DNA of 64,000 bases from Aquimarina longa SW024 (GTDB lineage Bacteria > Bacteroidota > Bacteroidia > Flavobacteriales > Flavobacteriaceae). The notes below the pieces were generated by a model. The model did no database searches. It saw only the letters and a program-made list of their open reading frames with translations, and had not been told where the DNA came from. The translations under genes were made by a program, and so were the position numbers. How positions within the stretch are numbered: position 1 is the stretch's first letter; every line of letters starts with the position of its first letter. Positions 1-9,566 of this stretch are shown piece after piece. Location of the stretch: assembly GCF_001401755.1 (NCBI RefSeq), contig NZ_KQ474099.1, positions 127,926 to 191,925 on the forward strand. The letters are read 5' to 3'.

Positions 1-37
1 TTTAATAATAAAAGCGAAGGTACAAATAAAAACTATT

Positions 38-61
38 ATTTACTATGCATGCATAGTAAAT
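38..61. terminator. 24-bp perfect palindrome with T-run, probable terminator
   Basis: Positions 38-61 form a perfect inverted repeat centred on GCATGC and are followed by a T-run (61-66). The AT-rich stem plus T-run suits a rho-independent terminator for a gene left of the window. It could instead be an operator for the gene at 230. Confidence 0.45.
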
Positions 62-99
62 TTTTTAATATACAACATCTTCAAAAGGGTTTTAATTCC

Positions 100-107
100 T
101 ACTTTTG
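100..107 (+). promoter_or_regulatory. putative -7 element TACTTTTG upstream of pdhB
   Basis: TACTTTTG matches the Bacteroidota -7 consensus TAnnTTTG. It lies about 120 bases before the start codon at 230, and no clear -33 TTG is visible at the right spacing. Confidence 0.35.
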
Positions 108-229
108 CCTCTATTCTGACGTAGAATAACTTTTAATATAAAAAAACCAGCATGGTTAAGTAACTATTAACTATAATTAATAGTGATCAATAGTTAGAGA
201 TTATTGGTTATGATTAAAAAAACAAACAT

Positions 230-1207
230 ATGAAAACCATACAATTCAGAGAAGCAATTTGCGAAGCAATGACTGAAGAAATGCGCCGAGATGAATCCAT
301 ATATTTAATGGGTGAAGAGGTTGCAGAATATAACGGAGCATACAAAGCTAGTAAAGGCATGCTAGATGAATTTGGTCCAGATCGAGTTATAGATACTCCA
401 ATTTCTGAACTAGGGTTCGCAGGTATCGGTGTAGGTAGTGCTATGAATGGTAACCGACCTATCATAGAGTTTATGACTTTTAATTTCTCGTTAGTTGGAA
501 TCGATCAAATCATCAACAATGCTGCAAAAATGCGCCAAATGAGTGGTGGTCAATTTAATATCCCAATTGTTTTTAGAGGACCAACAGCTTCTGCCGGTCA
601 ATTAGGAGCAACACATTCACAAGCTTTTGAAAACTGGTTTGCTAACACTCCTGGATTAAAAGTAGTAGTCCCTTCTAACCCAAAAGATGCAAAAGGATTA
701 TTAAAATCTGCTATTAGAGATAACGACCCTGTTATCTTTATGGAAAGTGAGCAAATGTATGGTGATAAAGGAGAAGTCCCAGAAGGAGAGTATACTATTC
801 CGCTAGGTGTAGCTGAAATCAAAAAAGAAGGTAATGACGTTACTATTGTTTCATTTGGTAAGATTATTAAAGAAGCCTATAAAGCTGCAGATGAATTAGC
901 AAAAGAAAATATTTCTTGTGAAGTAATTGATTTAAGAACAGTTCGCCCTCTAGACTTAGAAACGATTTTCACTTCTGTTAAGAAAACAAACCGTTTGATT
1001 ATTCTTGAAGAAGCTTGGCCTCTTGCTAACATTTCGTCAGAGATTACATATCAGGTTCAATCAACTATATTTGATTATCTAGATGCTCCAATCATAAAAA
1101 TAAATACAGCAGACACTCCAACTCCTTATTCTCCTGAATTACTAGCAGAATGGCTTCCTAATAGTAAAGATGTTGTTAAAGCCGTCAAAAAAGTACTGTA
1201 TAAATAA
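230..1207 (+). CDS. pdhB: pyruvate dehydrogenase E1 component, beta subunit
   Basis: This is the thiamine-diphosphate-dependent E1 beta subunit, which works with E1 alpha in the pyruvate dehydrogenase complex to decarboxylate pyruvate and acetylate lipoyl-E2 in the cytosol. The 325 residues match the usual E1 beta length. The N-terminal MKTIQFREAICEAMTEEM, the YKASKGMLDEFG segment and the C-terminal EVIDLRTVRPLDLETI and LIILEEAW motifs are typical. The ATG at 230 is the natural start because homology begins at once. The alpha subunit is not adjacent; the next gene is unrelated. A branched-chain 2-oxoacid dehydrogenase beta subunit is the main alternative. Confidence 0.92.
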   Translation: MKTIQFREAICEAMTEEMRRDESIYLMGEEVAEYNGAYKASKGMLDEFGPDRVIDTPISELGFAGIGVGSAMNGNRPIIEFMTFNFSLVGIDQIINNAAKMRQMSGGQFNIPIVFRGPTASAGQLGATHSQAFENWFANTPGLKVVVPSNPKDAKGLLKSAIRDNDPVIFMESEQMYGDKGEVPEGEYTIPLGVAEIKKEGNDVTIVSFGKIIKEAYKAADELAKENISCEVIDLRTVRPLDLETIFTSVKKTNRLIILEEAWPLANISSEITYQVQSTIFDYLDAPIIKINTADTPTPYSPELLAEWLPNSKDVVKAVKKVLYK

Positions 1208-1328
1208 AATGATTTTTTTTAATTTAAGTTCATTAATTTCCATAGTAGTATGAAGCTATAAAAATGGTCTAAAATTTGATGCACTCCATTACATTAATTA
1301 TCAAAAGTAACAATCTTAATAGTTTTAC

Positions 1329-3821
1329 ATGAGACATTTGATTTTAGGAATATTCGCACTATTTAGCTGTACATTCCTTTATTCACAAACTAAAGTTGGG
1401 GGCCAAGTATATGATAGCAATAAACAACCTGTCCCTTTTGCTAATATTGTTTTTACAAATTCTACTGTTGGAACTATAACCGACGAAAATGGGAGGTTCT
1501 ATATGGAATCTGATGACAATTACTCCAATGTTAAAGTTTCATTTATCGGTTTTCAGACCAAAACTGTAAAGTTAACTAAGCCTGTTACTTATAAGATGGA
1601 AATCATTTTGGAAGAAGAGGCTGCTGCATTAGATGAAGTCGTTATATACAAAGGTAAAACTTCTAAAAAAAATAACCCAGCTGTTGATATTCTTAAAAAA
1701 ATATGGAAAAACAGAAGAGAGAATGGGGTTAAAAAGTTTAAGCAATATACTTATGATAAGTATGAAAAACTAGAGTTTGATTTAAACACTATAGATAGCA
1801 CGTTAATCAATAGTAGAATTTTTAATGGAATGGAATTCATTTTTGATGATGTAGATACTTCTAGAATAACAGGTAAAACATATTTACCTATATTTCTTAA
1901 TGAAGCTGTATCAAAAGTATATGGCGATAACATTATTAATAAGCAAAAAGAAGTTCTTACAGGAAATAAAAATGCCGGATTTAGTAATAATCAAACTCTA
2001 ATTGATTTTGTTAAGGATCTATACTCTGACTATAATATTTATGATAACTATTTAAAATTCTTTGATAAAAGTTTTACAAGTCCTTTATCAAGAACAGGAG
2101 TTGGTGTTTATAACTATGTTCTTAGTGATAGTGCGTATATTGATAATAAATGGTGCTATAACATCATATACTATCCTAGAAGAAAGAATGAACTTACTTT
2201 TAAAGGTGATTTTTGGGTGAATGATACTACTTGGGCTATTAAAGAAATTAATCTCGAAATTACCAAAAGTGCCAATATCAATTGGATAAAAGATGTATAT
2301 ATAGAACAAGAATTTGATGTTCTAAATGATTCAATTTTCTTAATCACTAAAGATTATTTTCAATCTGATTTCGCTTTTAGTAAAAAAGAAAAATCCCGAG
2401 GAGTATATGGTAAAAGAACAACTTTATATGATAATTATAAATTTGATATAAAAAAGGATAATAAATTCTATCAAACTCAAGTAGATCCTTATAATCAGGA
2501 TATTTATAATCGAGAAGATTCTTTCTGGGCAAATGCCAGAATGGAAAGCCTTAATAAAGACGAACAGAAAGTATATAAGCTGTTGGATACACTAAAAACA
2601 GTAAAAGCTTTTAAAAGAATTTATAGCATAGGTAACATACTTGCAAAAGGGTATGTTGATTTTAATGGATTTGATTTTGGACCTATACTCTCTACAGTAG
2701 GTTATAATGACATCGAAGGATGGAGACTTAGGTTTGGGGGTAGAACTTATTTTACACCAAATGATAGATGGAGAGTAGAAGGGTATGGAGCATATGGGTT
2801 TAAGGATAATAAATTTAAATATGGATTATCAGGTAAATATCTGATTGATCGAAAATCTAGATTAATTATTTCTGGAGGAAATCGAAGAGATGTAGAACAA
2901 TTAGGAGCTAGTTTAACCAATACGAATAATGTAGAAGGAAGAAGTCTTGCCTCTTCTTCTGTTATATCTACAGGAGATAACGATAGACTTACATCTATTA
3001 ATTTATCCGCAGTCTCTCTAGAGTTAGAACCTAAAAAGAATATCATTGTAGGTATTACAGGGTCTTTTAGAACTTTAAAGCCTGCAGAGAAAACATTATT
3101 TAATCTAGATTTTATAGATCCTGAAAACAATGAACTCCATACAAAAATTAAACAAACTGAAATAGCAACCTCTATTTCATATTATCCTGGTCGAAAAACT
3201 ACAGGATATGGTGTTAAAAAAGTGGTTGTTAATAAAGGTCAACATGCAATGTTGTTTTTAAATTATAGTGTAGGATTAAAAGATATTATCAATAGTGATT
3301 TTGATTATCAAAAAGTTCAATTATTATATAAGCAACCTTTAAATATCGGAGGTTTTGGTCGATTAAGTAGTACTTTAGAATTAGGAAAAACATATGGAGA
3401 CGTTCCATTAGGATTGCTAAGTGTGATTCCTGCTAATCAAACCTATCTATCTATTCAGAATACATTTCCGTTACTTAATTTTTATGAATTTGTAACTGAT
3501 ACATACGCAACTCTGCACTTAGAACATAATTTTAATGGTAGGATATTTTCTAGAATTCCATTTTTGAGAAAATTAAACCTTAGGGAGCTAGTTGGATTAA
3601 GAGGCGCTTGGGGAGAATTGTCAGATAAAAACATTTTACTTAGTGCTCCATCAAAAGAAATACTAGTTGCTCCTGATGATGAAGCCTATTGGGAGTATAG
3701 TCTGGGAGTAGGTAATATTTTTAAAATCTTTAGAATAGATTTCCATTTTAGAGGAAATTATTTTAATAATCCTGACGCTCGAAAATTTGGAATAACCGGA
3801 TCTTTTGGATTTTATTTCTAA
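1329..3821 (+). CDS. DUF5686 / carboxypeptidase-regulatory-like outer-membrane protein
   Basis: The 830-residue protein starts with a signal peptide (about residues 1-20, ending CTFLYSQ). A CarboxypepD_reg-like beta-sandwich follows (about 21-110, beginning KVGGQVYDSNKQPVPFANIVF-like). The rest resembles DUF5686, rich in aromatic beta strands, and ends in a phenylalanine-terminated strand (GSFGFYF), as outer-membrane beta barrels do. The cellular role of this Bacteroidota family is not known to me; an envelope function is inferred from the architecture. It stands alone between pdhB and the pyrophosphatase. The first ATG after an intergenic gap is followed directly by the signal peptide, supporting the start. 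Confidence 0.8.
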   Translation: MRHLILGIFALFSCTFLYSQTKVGGQVYDSNKQPVPFANIVFTNSTVGTITDENGRFYMESDDNYSNVKVSFIGFQTKTVKLTKPVTYKMEIILEEEAAALDEVVIYKGKTSKKNNPAVDILKKIWKNRRENGVKKFKQYTYDKYEKLEFDLNTIDSTLINSRIFNGMEFIFDDVDTSRITGKTYLPIFLNEAVSKVYGDNIINKQKEVLTGNKNAGFSNNQTLIDFVKDLYSDYNIYDNYLKFFDKSFTSPLSRTGVGVYNYVLSDSAYIDNKWCYNIIYYPRRKNELTFKGDFWVNDTTWAIKEINLEITKSANINWIKDVYIEQEFDVLNDSIFLITKDYFQSDFAFSKKEKSRGVYGKRTTLYDNYKFDIKKDNKFYQTQVDPYNQDIYNREDSFWANARMESLNKDEQKVYKLLDTLKTVKAFKRIYSIGNILAKGYVDFNGFDFGPILSTVGYNDIEGWRLRFGGRTYFTPNDRWRVEGYGAYGFKDNKFKYGLSGKYLIDRKSRLIISGGNRRDVEQLGASLTNTNNVEGRSLASSSVISTGDNDRLTSINLSAVSLELEPKKNIIVGITGSFRTLKPAEKTLFNLDFIDPENNELHTKIKQTEIATSISYYPGRKTTGYGVKKVVVNKGQHAMLFLNYSVGLKDIINSDFDYQKVQLLYKQPLNIGGFGRLSSTLELGKTYGDVPLGLLSVIPANQTYLSIQNTFPLLNFYEFVTDTYATLHLEHNFNGRIFSRIPFLRKLNLRELVGLRGAWGELSDKNILLSAPSKEILVAPDDEAYWEYSLGVGNIFKIFRIDFHFRGNYFNNPDARKFGITGSFGFYF

Positions 3822-3990
3822 AATAATTTTAACACCTTATATTTTTGTAAGACCATACTATTTAAACAATGATATGGATACTATTTTGCATACTTTTTAT
3901 TAAAATATCCATAGTTTACCGAAATATTAAAATTTAATAAAAAACATAATAATTTTTGTATATAAATTTTAACTAAAAACCTGTAATACC

Positions 3991-3998
3991 TATCTTTG
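3991..3998 (+). promoter_or_regulatory. -7 element TATCTTTG of the inorganic pyrophosphatase gene
   Basis: TATCTTTG is a full match to TAnnTTTG, 26 bases before the ATG at 4025. Initiation about 7 bases downstream would leave a leader too short for the GTG at 4013, which favours the ATG as the true start. Confidence 0.55.
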
Positions 3999-4024
3999 AC
4001 GCCCATTAAAAAGTGAATTATATT

Positions 4025-4555
4025 ATGAGCGCAGCTACTAAAGAAAGCTTTGACGTACTTATTGAAATACCTAAAGGAAGTAGAAACAAATACGAATATG
4101 ATTTTGAAATAAAAAAAATACGATACGATCGTATGATTTTTTCTTCGATGATGTATCCCGCAGATTACGGTTTTATACCAGAAACTATGGCTTTAGACGG
4201 TGATCCATTAGATGTATTGGTATTAGTTACAGAACGCACATTCCCTGGATGTGTTATAGAAGTAAAACCTATTGGAGTATTTCATATGACAGATGAAAAA
4301 GGTCCTGATGAAAAAATTATTTGTGTACCAGTTTCTGATCCAATTGCAAGTAAAATTAATGATCTTAATGAATTAAACCCTCACTTAATTCAGGAAATAG
4401 AACATTTCTTTCAGGTATATAAAGATCTTGAAAAAAAGAAAGTAGATGTAGGAGGATGGGGAAATCTAGAAGATGCTAAATCTATCATCAAAGCGTGTGT
4501 AAAACGTTTTGAAGATTTAGAAGACAAACCAAAAGGATTATTTAGTATTTACTAA
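4025..4555 (+). CDS. ppa: soluble inorganic pyrophosphatase (family I)
   Basis: This cytosolic enzyme hydrolyses pyrophosphate to two phosphates, pulling biosynthetic reactions forward. The family I active-site signature DGDPLDVLV is present, and the N-terminal FDVLIEIPKGSRNKYEYD and MMYPADYGFIPET blocks are characteristic. The open frame can be extended to a GTG at 4013 (MNYI-), but the ATG at 4025 (MSAATKESF) fits the family N-terminus and the promoter. The encoded 176 residues match the usual length. A strong terminator follows at 4576. A membrane pyrophosphatase with the same substrate lies next downstream. Confidence 0.93.
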   Translation: MSAATKESFDVLIEIPKGSRNKYEYDFEIKKIRYDRMIFSSMMYPADYGFIPETMALDGDPLDVLVLVTERTFPGCVIEVKPIGVFHMTDEKGPDEKIICVPVSDPIASKINDLNELNPHLIQEIEHFFQVYKDLEKKKVDVGGWGNLEDAKSIIKACVKRFEDLEDKPKGLFSIY

Positions 4556-4575
4556 ATATTATCTTATAAATTTTT

Positions 4576-4619
4576 AAAAGCATGATATCTAATATTGAAT
4601 TAGGTTATCATGCTTTTTT
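4576..4619 (+). terminator. rho-independent terminator of ppa
   Basis: The arms AAAAGCATGATA (4576-4587) and TATCATGCTTTT (4606-4617) form a 12-bp stem with an 18-base loop, ending in a T-run. It begins 20 bases after the ppa stop codon. Confidence 0.8.
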
Positions 4620-4638
4620 ATATAGTCTAAAATCAACA

Positions 4639-4728
4639 ACCTCGGAGCAAGCTCACGAGGTATGATTCCTAAAAAAACATTTTGATGTCGAGGCTAGCCT
4701 CAGGGAATTAAACCCTTAATGAAGGGTT
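4639..4728. repeat. cluster of three palindromes, REP-like intergenic element
   Basis: Three nested or adjacent inverted repeats occur in 90 bases: ACCTCG/CGAGGT with an inner GAGC/GCTC (4639-4661), the perfect palindrome GAGGCTAGCCTC (4690-4701), and AACCCTT/AAGGGTT (4711-4728) followed by an A-run. The block is clearly more GC-rich than the surrounding gap (4556-5007), in which I see no gene. From memory, related CTCGGGG-type palindromes recur between genes in Flavobacteriaceae, but only one copy is in this window, so repeat status is unproven. Confidence 0.45.
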
Positions 4729-5007
4729 AAAAAAATGTTCTCTTCTTCTGGAATAATCATACTATGATTTTATTGAAAATATAAATAATTCAATTCTCTC
4801 TATAATAGTTTATGTAATCTAAGTACATAAAATTTACCAAAGTACTTAATCCCAAAATAGAATTATCATAAAGAATAATTAAAAAATGATTTTTTATGAT
4901 AAAAAAAAGACCAAAAACATATCATTCTTATTATAATTTAACTACTATTCTGTATTAAGCTTAATTTTATTACTTTTAGATACTCTAATTAACTTAAAAT
5001 ATATTGA

Positions 5008-7386
5008 ATGGAATCACACATGATCTTTGTACCAATTGCATTAGCAATCTTAGGATTGCTATTTATGTTTATAAAAATGGCATGGGTAAAAAAACAAGCT
5101 CCTGGAAATCAGAAGATGCAGGAAATTTCTAAAAGCATTAAAGAAGGAGCTCTTGCATTTCTAGCTGCAGAATATCGGTTACTAATAATTTTTGTTATCA
5201 TTGCTTCAGTTGCTTTATTTGGCATTTCTATACTTGTAGATACTACAAGCTGGATGATTGTTCCTGCCTTTATCATAGGAGCCATATTTTCAGCACTAGC
5301 AGGTAATATCGGTATGCGTATTGCTACAGATGCTAATGCAAGAACTGCAGAAGCGGCAAAAACAAGTCTCCCACAAGCACTAAAAGTGTCTTTTGGAGGA
5401 GGAACCGTAATGGGGTTAGGTGTTGCTGGGCTAGCAGTATTGGGACTAAGCTTATTTTTTATGTTTTTTACTAGCCAGTTTATGGGTTATGAAGGTTCTT
5501 TTTATAATAATATGACTATGGTGCTAGAAGCTTTAGCAGGGTTCTCTCTAGGTGCAGAATCTATTGCACTTTTTGCTCGTGTAGGTGGTGGGATTTATAC
5601 AAAAGCTGCTGATGTAGGGGCTGATTTAGTTGGTAAAGTAGAAGCCGGAATCCCCGAAGACGACCCTCGTAATCCTGCAACTATTGCAGATAATGTAGGT
5701 GACAACGTAGGTGATGTTGCAGGTATGGGAGCTGATCTTTTTGGATCTTATGTTGCAACTGTCTTGGCTGCAATGGTACTAGGTAATTATGTCATCAGAG
5801 ATATGTCTGCTACAGCTCCTTTTTCTGATAATTTTAGCAATATGGGACCTATACTACTACCTATAGTAATTGCTGGAGTAGGAATTTTAGCATCAATTAT
5901 AGGAACATTTTTAGTAGGAATCAAAACTAATGATGCCAAAGAAGCACAAGTTCAAAAAGCATTGGATATTGGTAACTGGACAGCTATTATACTGACTTTG
6001 ATTGCTAGTTATTTCTTAATCGATTGGATGTTACCAAAAACAATGCAAATGAGCTTTTTTGGAGAAGGAGTAAAAGAAATTCCATCCATACATGTATTTT
6101 ATGCAGCAATTATAGGTCTAGCAGTAGGAGCTTTAATATCTATGGTAACTTCACATTACACTAGTTTAGGTAAAAAACCTGTATTAACCATTGTACAAAA
6201 CAGTGCTACAGGAGCAGGAACAAATATCATCGCCGGTCTTGCAGTAGGGATGAAATCAACATTTTTATCCGTAATTTTGTTTGCTGCTGCTATATACGGA
6301 TCCTATGCACTTGCAGGATTTTATGGCGTTGCTCTTGCTGCTTCAGCAATGATGGCTACCACAGCAATGCAATTGGCAATCGATGCCTTTGGGCCTATTG
6401 CCGATAATGCCGGTGGTGTTGCAGAAATGAGTGAATTGGATCCCGAAGTAAGAGAACGTACAGATATCTTAGACTCGGTAGGAAATACTACAGCAGCAGT
6501 AGGTAAAGGATTTGCAATTGCCTCTGCGGCACTAACAGCATTAGCACTATTTGCTGCCTATGTAACCTTTACAGGGATTGACGGCATTAATATTTTTAAA
6601 GCAGATGTATTAGCTATGCTATTTGTAGGAGGAATGATCCCTGTTATATTTTCTGCCCTAGCCATGCAATCAGTTGGTAAAGCAGCTATGGAAATGGTGC
6701 ATGAGGTACGACGTCAGTTTAAAGAAATCCCTGGTATTATGGAAGGAACAGGAATTCCAGAATACGCTAAATGCGTAGATATTTCTACTAAAGCTGCTTT
6801 AAAAGAGATGATTTTACCCGGACTGATCACTATCATAACTCCTATTATTATAGGACTATTATTTGGAGCTGAACCTCTGGGAGGTTATATGGCAGGAGTT
6901 TGTGTATCTGGTGTAATGTGGGCAATTTTTCAGAACAATGCTGGTGGTGCATGGGATAATGCTAAAAAATCATTTGAAGCAGGTGTAGAAATCAATGGAG
7001 AAATGACCTACAAAGGCTCTGATGCCCATAAAGCTGCTGTAACTGGAGATACTGTTGGAGACCCTTTTAAAGATACTTCTGGTCCTTCTATGAATATTTT
7101 AATTAAACTCACCTGTCTGGTTGGTCTGGTAATTGCTCCTATCTTAGGAGGTCATCATACAAAAACTACTGTTGCTACTAATGAGACAGAAGTTATACAA
7201 CCTATAGATAATATTTCTGAAAAGAAAATCGAGGTTAGTATGAAAATGGAAGATCAATTAGCAATTGCTACCGTAACTATAGAAACATCAGAAGAAGGAA
7301 AAGTAAAACATGAAACAAAAAAAGTAACAGGAACAGCAACCGAAGTCAAGGCTGAAATTGAATTAATTAAAGCTTCTATACAATAA
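5008..7386 (+). CDS. hppA: membrane-bound ion-translocating pyrophosphatase
   Basis: This integral membrane enzyme couples pyrophosphate hydrolysis to H+ or Na+ export. The catalytic block [20 protein letters not shown] and the C-terminal [15 protein letters not shown] motif are intact, and about 16 hydrophobic segments fill the protein. [10 protein letters not shown] carries Ala where potassium-independent enzymes carry Lys, so it should be K+-dependent. After the last membrane helix there is a non-membrane C-terminal extension of about 75 charged residues (from about residue 715), absent from the minimal family. The ATG at 5008 is used; an in-frame ATG at 5020 (M5) is possible. The pumped ion cannot be decided by eye. 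A terminator follows. Confidence 0.95.
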   Translation: MESHMIFVPIALAILGLLFMFIKMAWVKKQAPGNQKMQEISKSIKEGALAFLAAEYRLLIIFVIIASVALFGISILVDTTSWMIVPAFIIGAIFSALAGNIGMRIATDANARTAEAAKTSLPQALKVSFGGGTVMGLGVAGLAVLGLSLFFMFFTSQFMGYEGSFYNNMTMVLEALAGFSLGAESIALFARVGGGIYTKAADVGADLVGKVEAGIPEDDPRNPATIADNVGDNVGDVAGMGADLFGSYVATVLAAMVLGNYVIRDMSATAPFSDNFSNMGPILLPIVIAGVGILASIIGTFLVGIKTNDAKEAQVQKALDIGNWTAIILTLIASYFLIDWMLPKTMQMSFFGEGVKEIPSIHVFYAAIIGLAVGALISMVTSHYTSLGKKPVLTIVQNSATGAGTNIIAGLAVGMKSTFLSVILFAAAIYGSYALAGFYGVALAASAMMATTAMQLAIDAFGPIADNAGGVAEMSELDPEVRERTDILDSVGNTTAAVGKGFAIASAALTALALFAAYVTFTGIDGINIFKADVLAMLFVGGMIPVIFSALAMQSVGKAAMEMVHEVRRQFKEIPGIMEGTGIPEYAKCVDISTKAALKEMILPGLITIITPIIIGLLFGAEPLGGYMAGVCVSGVMWAIFQNNAGGAWDNAKKSFEAGVEINGEMTYKGSDAHKAAVTGDTVGDPFKDTSGPSMNILIKLTCLVGLVIAPILGGHHTKTTVATNETEVIQPIDNISEKKIEVSMKMEDQLAIATVTIETSEEGKVKHETKKVTGTATEVKAEIELIKASIQ

Positions 7387-7404
7387 AAACATCTCTAATC
7401 TTAT

Positions 7405-7442
7405 AAAACAACCTCGCCTATATCAGCGAGGTTGTTTTTTTA
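7405..7442 (+). terminator. rho-independent terminator of hppA
   Basis: The arms AAAACAACCTCGC (7405-7417) and GCGAGGTTGTTTT (7426-7438) form a 13-bp stem with an 8-base loop, followed by T residues, 19 bases after the hppA stop. Confidence 0.88.
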
Positions 7443-7518
7443 TAAATTAATTCCAAGGTCTTCAACACTCATATGTTTTCTTTATATTTAGGGCACATTC
7501 TATGATTAAACCAGATAA

Positions 7519-8520
7519 ATGTTTAAGAAAAAAGCTTTACGTATCAACACTTACCTTGGATATGGTACAACATCTCTTTTTCGTGCTACTGGAAGAGCTC
7601 TAGAAGATGAAAACATTGATTTTAGCACCAATCAACATCTCTTTAAAACATTACGGAATATATATCGGCAATTCGAAAGTGACGAATTAAGAAATACTCC
7701 CATACTCTTAGAGTTACCTAATGGAGAATGCATAAAAACAATTACTGATCAAGAAGGATACTACCATATCCAGCATAGTACTTCTGCAATTTCTGAGTAT
7801 ATCGATAACAAAGGTTGGATTTCTTACACAGTATCTTACAAGAAAGATGAAATACATAAGCATATTAATCATAATAACATATTTACTAGTCAAATGCTTA
7901 TTCCTTCTGTCCATGCTCAATATGGTATTATAAGTGACATTGATGATACCATATTACACACAGGTGTAGCATCATTGTTTAAATGGCAAGTTATTACTAA
8001 TACTTTTTTTAAAAGTTTTGATAAAAGAATTGTTGTCGAAGGTATTGTCAAGTTTTATAAAAAATTGAATTTTGGCACAACAGGAGCTCCTGTTAATCCT
8101 CTCTTTTATGTAAGTAACAGCCCATGGAATCTTTATGACTACCTCAGCGCTTTTTTAAAGAAAAATGATTTCCCAAAAGGACCTGTATTACTTAGAGATT
8201 TTAGAACTCCATTTGATAAGACACCGAAACCTAAAGTTCCTCATAAGCAATCTGAAATTTTGAATCTATTAAAAATATACCCACATCTTAAATTTATACT
8301 TATAGGTGATAGTGGAGAAAAAGATGCTGATATTTACACCAAAATTGCAGAAGAACACCCTAATCGTATTTTAGCTATTTATTTAAGAAACGTAAAAAAT
8401 CGTAGAAAAGAGAAACGAATTAATAAAATCATAGATGCTTTTAAAGCCTGTCCTATAGTACTTGTTCACACCTCTAACCAAGCTATACAGCATGCAGAAG
8501 AATTAGGTTTTATAAAATAA
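7519..8520 (+). CDS. App1-family (DUF2183) phosphatase
   Basis: The 333-residue protein resembles the App1/DUF2183 family, named for yeast App1, a Mg2+-dependent phosphatidate phosphatase of the HAD superfamily. The catalytic DxDxT motif is visible as ISDIDDTILHTG (about residue 140), with the later family motifs YVSNSPWNLYDYL, PVLLRDF and FILIGDSGEKDADIY. Residues 1-130 form a beta-rich N-terminal region typical of bacterial members. No signal peptide is seen. The in vivo substrate in bacteria is uncertain. It converges with the S24 regulator and is separated from hppA by a terminator, so it is probably monocistronic. Confidence 0.85.
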   Translation: MFKKKALRINTYLGYGTTSLFRATGRALEDENIDFSTNQHLFKTLRNIYRQFESDELRNTPILLELPNGECIKTITDQEGYYHIQHSTSAISEYIDNKGWISYTVSYKKDEIHKHINHNNIFTSQMLIPSVHAQYGIISDIDDTILHTGVASLFKWQVITNTFFKSFDKRIVVEGIVKFYKKLNFGTTGAPVNPLFYVSNSPWNLYDYLSAFLKKNDFPKGPVLLRDFRTPFDKTPKPKVPHKQSEILNLLKIYPHLKFILIGDSGEKDADIYTKIAEEHPNRILAIYLRNVKNRRKEKRINKIIDAFKACPIVLVHTSNQAIQHAEELGFIK

Positions 8521-8626
8521 GCTTCGATACAAAGAATATTAATCTCAGAGATCATATCACCTCTACAATAGTCTAAAGTAGAAAAGAGTATTTCATCTTA
8601 TTAAATTTACAAAATAAATCATAAAC

Positions 8627-9394
8627 TTATGATTTAAGGTTTCTTACTTCAGAAGTTAGTGCTAGCATCGCCTCTTGCAATTGTTTAATACTAGTCGTAT
8701 CAGAATTAGCATCTATATTAAAACTTAATTTACTATTCACCTCCCAGAGTTCTACAATCTGATGCGCCTGAATTGTATATGGTAAATATTCAGAATTCAA
8801 AGAGATTAATGTTAGTACTGATACGTCTTTATTCTTTCTAATTTTTTTTACGACAACACTGTCTTCTAATACAATTACACAAATCGTATTATTACTCACC
8901 TCAGCAAGATTATTCACAGCTTTACCGATCACCCATTCTTTGGGTTCTAAAAGCGGCAACATACTATCTCCTTCTACCTGAAAACCCCGATGTGTAGCAT
9001 TTCTATATTCTGGTAATGGAATATCAAATGCAGGTAATTGCTGATACCAATCCGTATCTTGTACATTATGAGGATATCCTGCTGCAGCTTTTACATTTAC
9101 TAAAACTATGTTTTCATTATTATGAGAATCGATTGTAACTATCTTAGGACTAACATTTCCCGAATGTAATTGTATTTCTTTTTGAATACTTTCTCCAAAC
9201 AGCCATAAAGGATTAATATTAAACTCTTTCAACAATCTGGCAACAACTTTACCAGAAATTTTAGTTTTACCTCGTTCTATATCTGCAGTAGAATTTTTAA
9301 TCTGTAGAACCTTAGCAAAATCTGATTGAGTATAATGATTCTCTTCGCGAATTTGTTTAAAACGCTTTATGGTTTGATTAGCCGAATTATCCAT
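8627..9394 (-). CDS. XRE-S24 (LexA/CI-like) transcriptional repressor
   Basis: The 255-residue protein has an N-terminal XRE helix-turn-helix (about residues 8-68) and a C-terminal S24/LexA peptidase domain. GDSM supplies the nucleophile Ser144, and VVVKKIRK supplies the general-base Lys183. An Ala-Gly pair at 105-106 (VKAAAGYP) sits where LexA/CI-type proteins self-cleave. These features predict a repressor inactivated by RecA-stimulated autoproteolysis. It is divergent from a repair-type operon, and its own promoter (9460-9489) contains a palindrome, suggesting autoregulation. Whether it acts as the cell's LexA or as a local regulator cannot be told from this window. A phage-derived repressor is the alternative. 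Confidence 0.88.
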   Translation of the reverse strand: MDNSANQTIKRFKQIREENHYTQSDFAKVLQIKNSTADIERGKTKISGKVVARLLKEFNINPLWLFGESIQKEIQLHSGNVSPKIVTIDSHNNENIVLVNVKAAAGYPHNVQDTDWYQQLPAFDIPLPEYRNATHRGFQVEGDSMLPLLEPKEWVIGKAVNNLAEVSNNTICVIVLEDSVVVKKIRKNKDVSVLTLISLNSEYLPYTIQAHQIVELWEVNSKLSFNIDANSDTTSIKQLQEAMLALTSEVRNLKS

Positions 9395-9459
9395 AAAATC
9401 AAAAATTTTAATAATTAGTATAACATAAAAACATAAGCAATATATAGGATAAGTAATGA

Positions 9460-9489
9460 CAAATATACAAGATTCTGGAATATTTCCAA
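9460..9489 (-). promoter_or_regulatory. promoter of the S24 repressor gene
   Basis: On the minus strand, TTG (9489-9487) and TATATTTG (9467-9460) match the Bacteroidota -33 and TAnnTTTG -7 elements with a 19-base spacer. The first TGGAA-TAT-TTCCA palindrome lies within the spacer and -33 element. Confidence 0.6.
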
Positions 9490-9550
9490 TTTTAACATAT
9501 TTTTATTTTATTTTTTATGGAAAAATTCCATAAATTTGGAAAAATTACAA
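9476..9550. promoter_or_regulatory. three TGGAA-N3-TTCCA-type operators
   Basis: TGGAA-TAT-TTCCA (9476-9488), TGGAA-AAA-TTCCA (9518-9530, arms extending to TTTATGGAA/TTCCATAAA) and the imperfect TTGGAA-AAA-TTACAA (9536-9550, one mismatch between arms) lie between the divergent S24 repressor and the DUF559-radical SAM operon. Centres are about 42 and 19 bases apart, near whole numbers of helical turns. One sits on the leftward promoter and two on the rightward one. Binding by the adjacent repressor is inferred. Confidence 0.6.
9531..9538 (+). promoter_or_regulatory. -7 element TAAATTTG of the DUF559-radical SAM operon
   Basis: TAAATTTG matches TAnnTTTG, 28 bases before the ATG at 9567. It lies between the second and third palindromes, so a bound repressor would occlude it. 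No good -33 TTG is present. Confidence 0.5.
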
Positions 9551-9566
9551 CTAAAACTTATTTATT

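Noticed and set aside
2747-3130. 127-codon open frame antisense to the DUF5686 gene
   Set aside because: It lies wholly inside a well-supported gene on the other strand and has no recognisable motif.
4013-4024. GTG at 4013 as the start of ppa
   Set aside because: The ATG at 4025 fits the family N-terminus and leaves a normal leader after the TATCTTTG element.
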